From a virus: DNA of 64,000 nucleotides. Of this stretch, positions 22,494 through 29,829 are shown piece after piece. The DNA lies in the IMG/VR virus record IMGVR_UViG_3300042891_000711, positions 124,001 to 188,000 of that record; one strand, written 5' to 3'. A program made the position numbers and the translations under genes. Under the pieces are notes generated by a model, which made no database searches, was not told the DNA's origin, and saw nothing but the letters and a program-made list of their open reading frames with translations. Position 1 is the first letter of the stretch, and the number at the start of each line of letters is the position of its first letter.

Positions 22494-22939
22494 TGGCCTT
22501 AGGTTGGGAAGATGTACAGCGTGTAAAGCGTGTAGAAGCTCGAGCAGAAGAGCTTGGGTTTAAGTTTTCTTCTTCAGCTAATTATAACTACGGTAGTAAC
22601 AACAATATAAGTTATATCTGTTTAAAACCCAAGGAAGATTGTTTACCACACTACAGTCGTGATGCCGATGTCTTTATAGGCACACTTGAGGAGATCAATA
22701 CCTGGTTAACTGGCGTTGAATGGGCTCGTGGCTACGAAGAGATGCTTAAACTCGGCAATGATAAGAAACGTAAGGAAAAAGAACAAGTTGAGCGTAATCG
22801 ACAATTACTACGCACCATTAAAACTGGTCGTGAAGTTAAAGGTACTATTGGATGTACCAGTGTTGACGAATGGCGCTTGCATCTTGAAGAAGAGTACGAT
22901 ATCGACGATGACGTCGATTACGATGCAATACCATTTTAG
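22493..22939 (+). CDS. Hypothetical protein
   Basis: 148 residues, one-base overlap with the previous gene. It has an N-terminal RVEARAEELGFKFSSS helix, a beta-like central part ending FIGTLEEINTWLTGVEWARGYEEM, a basic helix (KKRKEKEQVERNRQLLRTIK) and an acidic tail (EEEYDIDDDVDYDAIPF). The acidic C-terminus recalls protein-interaction tails of phage replication proteins, but no family is recognised. Confidence 0.6.
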   Translation: MALGWEDVQRVKRVEARAEELGFKFSSSANYNYGSNNNISYICLKPKEDCLPHYSRDADVFIGTLEEINTWLTGVEWARGYEEMLKLGNDKKRKEKEQVERNRQLLRTIKTGREVKGTIGCTSVDEWRLHLEEEYDIDDDVDYDAIPF

Positions 22940-22948
22940 GAGAATATA

Positions 22949-23422
22949 ATGACAAAAGTAATGACTATGACAAAAATAATCGAATCATTGCCGTATGAAT
23001 TAAGCGAGTGTACTACAGAGCAAGCACCGTGGACTACATTAGTAGAAGAAGATTTCCATATTGCTATTTTTAAAGACGGCTTTCCTGTTAGTAACGGACA
23101 CCTGCTGTTTGTGCCCAAGTATAATACCGCAGACGTATTAGCCGATGCAGTGGCAGATGCTATTGCGCACGGACAACGTATAGTTGCTGAAGGTAACTGT
23201 GATGGATATAACATTGGCATTAACGTTGGCGAAGCGGCCGGACAAACAGTTGCTTGGCCACATGTACACATGATTCCACGACGTGTGGGTGATGTAACTG
23301 ATCCACGCGGTGGTGTGCGCAATGTCATTCCACGTTTTGGCAATTATTTTAAAGACAGGGTTACTGATGCCTACGACGAAGTAAACAAATGGTATGGCGA
23401 TTTTGGTGATGCGAGAGACTAG
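22949..23422 (+). CDS. HIT-family nucleotide hydrolase/transferase
   Basis: 157 residues; AGGAGA ribosome site fixes the start at 22949. HIT-fold signatures: FHIAIFKDGFPVSNGHLLFVPK, GYNIGINVGEAAGQTVAWPHVHMIPR. The triad region reads H-V-H-M-I rather than the standard H-x-H-x-H, so the third histidine of the motif is replaced. The first two, including the nucleophile position, are kept. The family splits Ap4A, AMP-lysine and similar nucleoside phosphates. The C-terminus RGGVRNVIPRFGNY is also typical. Confidence 0.85.
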   Translation: MTKVMTMTKIIESLPYELSECTTEQAPWTTLVEEDFHIAIFKDGFPVSNGHLLFVPKYNTADVLADAVADAIAHGQRIVAEGNCDGYNIGINVGEAAGQTVAWPHVHMIPRRVGDVTDPRGGVRNVIPRFGNYFKDRVTDAYDEVNKWYGDFGDARD

Positions 23423-23426
23423 TTAA

Positions 23427-23717
23427 ATGCTCAAGCATAACGAACCAAATCCCCTAAACGTACACGGGCTAAGACAGCTAGGTCATTGCCCGCCACACTT
23501 CACTCCCGTGATATTTGATCTTGCTGTGCAAGACAAAGACCTAGTAGATTGGCTGTATGAAAACTTAGAAGGACGTTTCTATTCTGGACAAATTGACGTT
23601 AGGCAAGAGTCCGGTGTTATTGCACGTCAACATTGCATTGCCTTCGAACTGGCTTCTGAGGCCAGTTACTTTGCCTTATTCCTGCCCCAACTTAATCAAT
23701 CCAATATTATGTGGTAA
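23427..23717 (+). CDS. Hypothetical protein
   Basis: 96 residues, 4 nt after the HIT gene, without a clear ribosome site. The sequence (PPHFTPVIFDLAVQDKDLVDWLYENLEGRFYSG, HCIAFELASEASYFALFLPQL) looks like a compact alpha-beta domain. No family recognised. Confidence 0.55.
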   Translation: MLKHNEPNPLNVHGLRQLGHCPPHFTPVIFDLAVQDKDLVDWLYENLEGRFYSGQIDVRQESGVIARQHCIAFELASEASYFALFLPQLNQSNIMW

Positions 23718-23777
23718 TAAAATATTTCCACCTGTTTAGACCATGGTAAATAAAGTTATCCCAAGGAGAACTTTTTA

Positions 23778-24026
23778 ATGGCCAAAGCAGAAACAACCGC
23801 AACAGAAGATTCAACGCCTGTTGCATCCACAGAAGCACAACAACCAGCACCGAGTTTAACGCTGCAAGATTTAGTTCTTGTTGCACAAATCATCCAACTT
23901 ACCTCACAACGCGGCGCTTATCGTGCCGAAGAGTTAGCCAACGTTGGTGCGTTATACAATAAATTAATTGCATTTTTAGACAGCGTTGGTGCAATTTCTA
24001 AACCAGAAACTGCTGCACAGGAGTAA
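23778..24026 (+). CDS. Small conserved phage protein
   Basis: 82 residues with a strong AAGGAG site. The first 25 residues are disordered (Thr, Ala, Glu, Pro). The rest is helical: LTLQDLVLVAQIIQLTSQRGAYRAEELANVGALYNKLIAFLDSVGAI. Such a domain is a frequent T4-like phage hypothetical (memory). It is followed after 4 nt by the next gene. Confidence 0.65.
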   Translation: MAKAETTATEDSTPVASTEAQQPAPSLTLQDLVLVAQIIQLTSQRGAYRAEELANVGALYNKLIAFLDSVGAISKPETAAQE

Positions 24027-24030
24027 TACT

Positions 24031-24735
24031 ATGATTAAGCACGTAGGTAGACATAATAACAAGCGAGTTGTTATTGCATATAGACAAGTACCAGATGAAG
24101 ATCACATGTGTTTGGTGATCTACAGTGAAACATTACCAATGCGTATTCATGATGAAGTAATGAAAGTATTAGAAAGCGATATTGGTCAACAGGCCAACGA
24201 CTTTGCCGATGCACTATTCCGTCATACTATGGCAGATGGTGTTAATTGCTTAAATGCAATTCACCGTGGTGGCTTATTATCCAAAGTACCAACTAACCAA
24301 GTTATTGTAACACCAACTTCAGCTAGTTCAGTACGCTTAGATGAGTTAAACACACTATTAAATGAAATTGCCAAAGGCGAAGCCGCAACTGAAAAATTAG
24401 CCAAGGCAGATGCAGGACAAAGATGGGAAGGCAGAGAGTTAGGTGAGCCGGCAAGAACTACAGCAGAAAGTGTAAATACTACATCAGCTAGTGTTAATAC
24501 AGATGGCGTGTTGTCTGATGCTGATATTGCAAATCAACGCATAGCACAAGCTACAAAAATGGAAGCTGAAGCTAAAAGTTTATTAGCTGAAGCTAAACGT
24601 TTAAAAGAAGAAGCAAACGCACTAGCACCTAAGGTAACTAAGGCAAAAGTAGCAAAAGCAACTACAAATACAACAACTACTGCGAAGAAAACAAATGCCA
24701 GAAAACCTACCACAACCAAAAAAGCCGCGGCGTAA
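24031..24735 (+). CDS. Conserved phage protein with Lys/Ala-rich tail
   Basis: 234 residues from ATG 24031 behind CAGGAGTAA. The N-terminal domain (IKHVGRHNNKRVVIAYRQVPDEDHMCLVIYSETLP, QANDFADALFRHTMADGVNCL, HRGGLLSKVPTNQVIVTP) resembles a conserved T4-like cyanophage hypothetical (memory). Residues 165-200 form a coiled coil (KMEAEAKSLLAEAKRLKEEANAL). The last 30 residues are Thr-, Lys- and Ala-rich like a histone-type tail, suggesting DNA or RNA contact. Function unknown. Confidence 0.65.
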   Translation: MIKHVGRHNNKRVVIAYRQVPDEDHMCLVIYSETLPMRIHDEVMKVLESDIGQQANDFADALFRHTMADGVNCLNAIHRGGLLSKVPTNQVIVTPTSASSVRLDELNTLLNEIAKGEAATEKLAKADAGQRWEGRELGEPARTTAESVNTTSASVNTDGVLSDADIANQRIAQATKMEAEAKSLLAEAKRLKEEANALAPKVTKAKVAKATTNTTTTAKKTNARKPTTTKKAAA

Positions 24736-25051
24736 GGCTACACCAGGCAAAAAACTTAACATGAGTGTTAAGAAACGTTGGCAAGATATTGTTAGAGACG
24801 TTGATAAAAAGGAAGTGCCAGTTACTGTGCTACAGCGTATTATCGTTAAGCTCGTTGATGGCACTGACCTTAGTATTGACGTTAAACAATTACTCGATGA
24901 TGGACAAGATCCAGATGAAATCGAAGAGTTACTCAATGCCAAGTTTCAAGACCTAGATGAGTATATCGAAACTGTAGACTTCTTTATCGACATTGATAAA
25001 GTAGTTGGTGCAGTTCAACCTGAGACTGACAAGGTACTAAAGAATCTATGA
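24695..25051 (+). CDS. Hypothetical protein
   Basis: 118 residues, beginning 41 nt inside the previous gene. A basic N-terminus (PKKPRRKATPGKK) is followed by an acidic domain (VTVLQRIIVKLVDGTDLSIDVKQLLDDG, DEIEELLNAKFQDLDEYIETVDFFIDIDKV). No family recognised; it could pair with the basic-tailed neighbour. It ends in an ATGA overlap with the DHFR gene. Confidence 0.6.
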   Translation: MPENLPQPKKPRRKATPGKKLNMSVKKRWQDIVRDVDKKEVPVTVLQRIIVKLVDGTDLSIDVKQLLDDGQDPDEIEELLNAKFQDLDEYIETVDFFIDIDKVVGAVQPETDKVLKNL

Positions 25052-25551
25052 TTATATCTATTCTAGCTAGCACCAGTACCGGCGGTATTGGTAATAGAGG
25101 TACCTTGCCTTGGCCTCATAATAAAGAAGACATGCGGTGGTTTGCTCAACACACTACAGGTAATATTGTAGTCATGGGTCGTAACACCTGGGATGATCCT
25201 AAGATGCCCAAACCATTGCCTAATCGTGAAAACTATGTTGTCAGTAGTCGACATGTAGCACAACAATATCAACACTTGGTTAAATGGATTCCTAGTAATC
25301 CTGTAGAGAATATACTACAGTTACAAAAGGATAATCCCGCTAAGGATGTGTATGTTATTGGTGGTCGACAGTTATACGAAGCAACAGAAAGTATTGTTGA
25401 TCGAGTTTATCTTACACGTATCAAAGGTGCTTGGTTTACTGATACACGTATTCAATTAGAAAGTATGCTGGCATGCTTTCAAATCAAATCAGTCAAGCCT
25501 GGCGATAACTGTACCTACGAAACGTGGGATCGCATAATGTTTTTTAAGTAG
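25048..25551 (+). CDS. folA: Dihydrofolate reductase
   Basis: 167 residues, standard length. It reduces dihydrofolate to tetrahydrofolate with NADPH, regenerating the cofactor oxidised by thymidylate synthase, encoded next. Motifs: STGGIGNRGTLPWP (substrate loop), DMRWF with the active-site Asp, NIVVMGRNTWDD, and DVYVIGGRQLYE near the NADPH site. Coupled to the previous gene by ATGA. A promoter for the TS gene starts at its stop codon. Confidence 0.93.
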   Translation: MIISILASTSTGGIGNRGTLPWPHNKEDMRWFAQHTTGNIVVMGRNTWDDPKMPKPLPNRENYVVSSRHVAQQYQHLVKWIPSNPVENILQLQKDNPAKDVYVIGGRQLYEATESIVDRVYLTRIKGAWFTDTRIQLESMLACFQIKSVKPGDNCTYETWDRIMFFK

Positions 25552-25580
25552 TTGACTTATAGAACTATCTCTGTTATACT
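25552..25580 (+). promoter_or_regulatory. Sigma70-like promoter before the thymidylate synthase gene
   Basis: TTGACT at 25552-25557, 17-base spacer, TATACT at 25575-25580, immediately after the DHFR stop. The TS ATG follows only 6 nt after the -10, so a leaderless transcript is likely from this promoter. Confidence 0.7.
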
Positions 25581-25586
25581 AATAAT

Positions 25587-26420
25587 ATGAAAACATATCT
25601 TGATTCTTTAAAATTTGTCCTAGACAATGGTACAATAAGACCAGACCGTACATCAACAGGTACTGTTGGTGTGTTTGGTATGCAACAACGCTATGATTTA
25701 AGTAAGGGCTTTCCAGCTGTTACTACCAAGCGATTAGCGTTCAAAGCCTGTCTCAGTGAGTTGTTGTGGTTTATTGAAGGTTCAGGTGATGAAAAGCGCC
25801 TACGAGAGTTATTACATGGTAGTAGGGACTCTGAAAAGAGTACCATCTGGACTGCCAATGCTACAGCAACTTACTGGACTCCTAAAGCAAAGTTCGACGG
25901 TGACCTAGGTCGTGTCTACGGAGTACAATGGCGTGACTTTGGTGGCGTAGACCAACTACTGCAATTGGTAGAAGGCATTAAAAAGGATCCGTTTGGTCGT
26001 AGACACATTCTAACAGCGTGGAACCCGGGCGAATTGGATCAAATGGCCTTACCTCCATGTCATTGTTTTGCACAGTTTTATGTCAGTGCAGATAATAAGT
26101 TGTCGTGTCAAATGTATCAGCGATCATGCGATATGTTCTTAGGAGTTCCTTTTAACATAGCATCCTACAGCCTGCTAACGCATATGGTAGCCCAAGTGTG
26201 TGGCCTTGGGGTAGGCGAATTCGTTCACGTACTCGGTGATGCTCATATATATTTGAATCATATAGATCAGGTAAACGAACAATTGAAACGTGAACCCTTA
26301 CCTGCACCACAACTTTGGATTAACCCAGATGTTCGAGACATCACTAAATTTACCATGGAAGACTTTAAATTAAATGGCTATGAATCATACGCAAGCATTA
26401 AAGCACCAATGGCAGTCTAA
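25587..26420 (+). CDS. thyA: Thymidylate synthase (ThyA type)
   Basis: 277 residues, near the usual 264. It methylates dUMP to dTMP using methylene-tetrahydrofolate. Motifs: RPDRTSTGTVGVFGMQQRYDL, LSELLWFIEG, GRVYGVQWRDFGG, the catalytic loop LPPCHCFAQF (Cys158), SCQMYQRSCDMFLGVPFNIASY and DAHIYLNH. Together with DHFR upstream and dCMP deaminase at 32421 it supplies dTMP for phage DNA. It overlaps the next gene by 47 nt. Confidence 0.95.
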   Translation: MKTYLDSLKFVLDNGTIRPDRTSTGTVGVFGMQQRYDLSKGFPAVTTKRLAFKACLSELLWFIEGSGDEKRLRELLHGSRDSEKSTIWTANATATYWTPKAKFDGDLGRVYGVQWRDFGGVDQLLQLVEGIKKDPFGRRHILTAWNPGELDQMALPPCHCFAQFYVSADNKLSCQMYQRSCDMFLGVPFNIASYSLLTHMVAQVCGLGVGEFVHVLGDAHIYLNHIDQVNEQLKREPLPAPQLWINPDVRDITKFTMEDFKLNGYESYASIKAPMAV

Positions 26421-26694
26421 GAAACCCGATACCCATCGTGTAAGATTCTTTACCAGCACATTCACTGACGATGTTGACACACAAATGTCTGACAGATTCT
26501 GGCGGATTGCTGAAGAATTTAAACTAACTCCACAGGCCCAATGGGTTAAAGATAATGATATTACACTAGCGTGGATGGAAGATGACATATACTACTCATT
26601 CGGCAAGATGTGTATTATATACGGTGACTTAACTGAAAGACAATATGTAGATTATAGTCTACGATTCTTTCAACATCAGTCTGAGTGGAAATGA
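26374..26694 (+). CDS. Hypothetical protein
   Basis: 106 residues, starting 47 nt inside the thymidylate synthase gene (ATG 26374 or 26380). Polar with many aromatics: VRFFTSTFTDDVDTQMSDRFWRIAEEF, ITLAWMEDDIYYSFGKMCIIYGDL. No family recognised. It is kept because its stop forms an ATGA overlap with the next gene. Confidence 0.55.
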   Translation: MAMNHTQALKHQWQSKKPDTHRVRFFTSTFTDDVDTQMSDRFWRIAEEFKLTPQAQWVKDNDITLAWMEDDIYYSFGKMCIIYGDLTERQYVDYSLRFFQHQSEWK

Positions 26695-27758
26695 ACAAGA
26701 TATTTTGCGTAACGTCAACTGACTCAGTTGGGTGTACATTTTTAGATTGGAGTATTCACTATCTATCAGGTTCTACTAAATTTTATAATGTTGAATCTGG
26801 CTGGAGTGATTTAGTAACTACTCCTTTAGACTCGTCCAACGCTCACGCACACCCAAAGAATCATCCTAACGGTGTTGAATTAACCAACAAAGTAATAGAC
26901 AAATTAACTAATGTTAGTGCTACAGTACCGCTTTCATTTTATCCTGTTCCAATACACGAAGAACTAGCGGCTAAACAAATAAATCTCGTAATAAATCAAC
27001 CTACTGACTTTTATGATGATAAAATAACACAATATCAACAACATGACTATGCCGACATTTGGCAGCAATTGGCAGTTAATAATATCTCTATTGTTTATAT
27101 TAAATTAACTAGTAATTGTTTATACACCCAATCAGTTAGACAGCTGGATAGAAATGCTCCAAATTTATCCAATCAATTACAAACAACAAAAGAAGTACAA
27201 GCTAACTATTTAAATACATTTTTTAAAGACAGTCAACTATACTGGAATAAACTTGGTCTAACTAATAACTGGGATCACCGTGAATTTATTGCATTAAATA
27301 TTCGTCCCTATTATTACAACGACATTGACAAATATATTGATTTTTCTGCCTCGCATTATTATGTAGATGCTCAAGAATTATGGTACAACGGAAAAAATAC
27401 ACTAATTAATATTATGCAGTATCTAGGTTTAACTGTAGACGCTGGCAGATTAACATCGTGGTTACCTGTATATTATGAATGGCAACAAAAACAATTAGGT
27501 ATTTTAAAATTTAGTTGGAACATCGACCATATATGTAATTGTATCGTTAATAATTATTATTATGATATTAGCTCATATAATTTAGACCTATGGCACGAAG
27601 CAATTATACAACACAATTTAATTTATAAACACAATGTAACATTTAAAGCCTGGGGATTAGAAACATTGCCAACTAATACACAAGAATTACATCTGTTACT
27701 AGAACCAAATATTCACCCGGTGGAAGATGTATATGGCATGTTAAAAGGGCTATCATGA
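26691..27758 (+). CDS. Sulfotransferase-like protein (putative)
   Basis: 355 residues from ATG 26691 in an ATGA overlap; an ATG 6 nt upstream is possible. The N-terminus FCVTSTDSVGCTFLDWSIHYLSG has the spacing of a phosphosulfate-binding loop and matches the start of the protein at 33353 (DRVGSTLLQRLL). The middle is aromatic and Asn/Tyr-rich without clear motifs. Sulfotransferases move sulfate from PAPS to an acceptor; an APS-kinase-like protein at 32840 could supply PAPS. The assignment is tentative. It overlaps the epimerase gene by 4 nt. Confidence 0.5.
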   Translation: MNKIFCVTSTDSVGCTFLDWSIHYLSGSTKFYNVESGWSDLVTTPLDSSNAHAHPKNHPNGVELTNKVIDKLTNVSATVPLSFYPVPIHEELAAKQINLVINQPTDFYDDKITQYQQHDYADIWQQLAVNNISIVYIKLTSNCLYTQSVRQLDRNAPNLSNQLQTTKEVQANYLNTFFKDSQLYWNKLGLTNNWDHREFIALNIRPYYYNDIDKYIDFSASHYYVDAQELWYNGKNTLINIMQYLGLTVDAGRLTSWLPVYYEWQQKQLGILKFSWNIDHICNCIVNNYYYDISSYNLDLWHEAIIQHNLIYKHNVTFKAWGLETLPTNTQELHLLLEPNIHPVEDVYGMLKGLS

Positions 27759-28741
27759 AAATACTAATCACAGGTGGTGCAGGATTCATTGGACACAATG
27801 TAACTCGCATATTAGAACAGCAAGGTCACGAATGTTATGTCATTGACACCGCAACAGACTATGGCTTTATACCAAAAAAGGAATTAACTTATCTCAAATC
27901 TTCGCGTAAAGAACGTTTTAACTCACGTGTTATACATACTGATATATGTAGCGTTAATCATATCGACAGTATTTTTAGCGCAGTACGTCCAGAGCTAGTA
28001 ATACATCTTGCTAGCTTTCCTAGACAAAAAATAGTCAGTCAGGATCCAATACTTGGGTCAGAAGTAATGACCACTGGATTGATTAATCTGCTGGAAGCCA
28101 GCACACGTTATAACATCAATAAGTTTGTCTACATTAGTTCAAGTATGGTCTACGGTGACTTCAATAATGAATCGTTTGATGGCATCGGTGAATATGTTGA
28201 ATGCAATCCAATTGGGCAGTATGGCATTATGAAATACATGGGCGAGAAACTTGTAGCTGATTATACTCGACGTGTTTGTTTTTCGCACACTATCATTCGT
28301 CCTAGTGCTGTATACGGACCGTGGGACGTTGAAGACAGAGTTGTTAGTAAGTTTATGCTAGCGGCCCTACGTGGAGAAGTATTAAAAGTCAAAGGTGCCA
28401 ATGAAGTTCTGGACTTTACATACGTTGAAGATACTGCCATGGGTATTGCACAGGCCGCACTAAGCGACAATGCCAACAATAAAATTTATAATATAACACG
28501 TTCATCGGACGTAGAATATACACTACTAGATGCTGCTCAGCTTGCTGTTAAGATTGCAGGCAAGGGTAGTATAGAAATTGCAGACCGTGACTTGGCATTT
28601 CCTACACGTGGTAGATTGAATATTATGAATGCAAGAGCAGACTTTGGGTATAATCCCCTAGTTAACGTAGAAGATGGTTTTGCTCGTTATCATGAATGGT
28701 TTACTACATCACCTTTTTGGAACAAACAACTCGCAAAATGA
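27755..28741 (+). CDS. NAD-dependent epimerase/dehydratase (extended SDR)
   Basis: 328 residues. The extended short-chain dehydrogenase features are all present: ILITGGAGFIGHNV (NAD loop), HTDICSV, VIHLASFPRQ, the active-site YISSSMVYGD, and the QYGIMKYMGEK Tyr-x3-Lys pair, then RPSAVYGPWD. It would act on a nucleotide sugar (4-epimerase or 4,6-dehydratase type). The product could feed the following aminotransferase. Overlaps of 4 nt on both sides put it in a tight operon with the sulfotransferase-like gene and the DegT gene. Confidence 0.88.
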   Translation: MKILITGGAGFIGHNVTRILEQQGHECYVIDTATDYGFIPKKELTYLKSSRKERFNSRVIHTDICSVNHIDSIFSAVRPELVIHLASFPRQKIVSQDPILGSEVMTTGLINLLEASTRYNINKFVYISSSMVYGDFNNESFDGIGEYVECNPIGQYGIMKYMGEKLVADYTRRVCFSHTIIRPSAVYGPWDVEDRVVSKFMLAALRGEVLKVKGANEVLDFTYVEDTAMGIAQAALSDNANNKIYNITRSSDVEYTLLDAAQLAVKIAGKGSIEIADRDLAFPTRGRLNIMNARADFGYNPLVNVEDGFARYHEWFTTSPFWNKQLAK

Positions 28742-29829
28742 TTCCATTCTTCGGTGTAGATCGTCAATATAAAACAATACGTGAAGAGATACTCGATGTA
28801 ACAGATCTTGTATACTCTAGCGGACAGGTCTTAGACGGACAATATACCAATACGTTTGAACAGACTATAGCCAAACTAACAGAACGCAAGTATGGTGTGG
28901 CTGTTAATAGTTGTACACAGGCATTAGTGTTTGCCCTACGATCAATTGACTTTTATTCCTTATTTCACAAAAACAAAGTATTAATTCCAAGTCAAAGTTT
29001 TGCCGCTACAGTTAATGTTGTATACGAAGCCGGCTTTGAACCTGTGTTCTGTGATGTTGATCCTATCTCAGGATTAATTGATCTTAACAGTATTCCAGTT
29101 AAACCAGATGAAGTTGCAGCTGTTATGTATGTTAACTTGTTTGGCAATATCATCGACTACGATAAATTACAAACGTATGTTACGTTCTTTAATAATCATC
29201 GCATACCTGTAATCGAAGATGCCGCACAATCATTTGGTGCTTACTATCGAGGAGTACCCAGTGGCAAGTTGGGAGACCTTAGTTGTTTAAGTTTTGACCC
29301 AACTAAGAATTTCCCTAACTACGGATCGGGAGGAATGATACTCACAGACGACTACGAATTAGCTGAGCTGTGTATTAATATGCGCGACAACGGCAAGGTG
29401 TCAGAGCATTATACAGTTGGCACTAATAGTAAGATGAGTGAAGTCGATTGTGCGCAGATGCTGGTCAAGTTAAGACACTTTGATGCATGGCAACAGCGTC
29501 GTAAAAACATTGCAGAATATTACACAGAAGAACTAGATGGCCCTGTGCAGATGATTCCTGTAGACCATAATGTTGAACATGCATGGCATAAGTTTGTTAT
29601 ACACTATCCAGAACGTTCGCGTTTATTCTCAGATTTACACTATATGGGTATAGAAACTAAAATACATTATACTGCACCATTGCACATGATGGGTGTTGTC
29701 GGTGGACATGAAGTACTAGTAGGTGCCGAACAGTTTAGTAAAACTTGTTTGAGTTTGCCCATCTATCCAGAGATGACTGATGCAGAAGTTGAAGCAGTTG
29801 TTGATGCTATTAAAGAGTGTACTTGGTAG
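28738..29829 (+). CDS. DegT/DnrJ/EryC1/StrS aminotransferase
   Basis: 363 residues from ATG 28738 (ATGA overlap with the epimerase), full family length. N-terminal PFFGVDRQYKTIREEI, the SCTQALVFALRS helix dipole at the PLP phosphate, PSQSFAATVN, VIEDAAQSFGAYY with the PLP-ring Asp, and SFDPTKNFPNYGSGGMI containing the Schiff-base lysine. It transfers an amino group, typically from glutamate, to a keto-sugar made by an SDR, so it forms a logical pair with the preceding gene. Its 3' end overlaps the opposite-strand 872-residue gene by 20 nt. Confidence 0.9.
   Translation: MIPFFGVDRQYKTIREEILDVTDLVYSSGQVLDGQYTNTFEQTIAKLTERKYGVAVNSCTQALVFALRSIDFYSLFHKNKVLIPSQSFAATVNVVYEAGFEPVFCDVDPISGLIDLNSIPVKPDEVAAVMYVNLFGNIIDYDKLQTYVTFFNNHRIPVIEDAAQSFGAYYRGVPSGKLGDLSCLSFDPTKNFPNYGSGGMILTDDYELAELCINMRDNGKVSEHYTVGTNSKMSEVDCAQMLVKLRHFDAWQQRRKNIAEYYTEELDGPVQMIPVDHNVEHAWHKFVIHYPERSRLFSDLHYMGIETKIHYTAPLHMMGVVGGHEVLVGAEQFSKTCLSLPIYPEMTDAEVEAVVDAIKECTW

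Noticed and set aside
24534-24942. Antisense frames opposite the Lys/Ala-rich tail (Val/Phe-rich, membrane-like)
   Set aside because: These are mirror images of a low-complexity Lys/Thr/Ala coding region on the plus strand and lack start signals.
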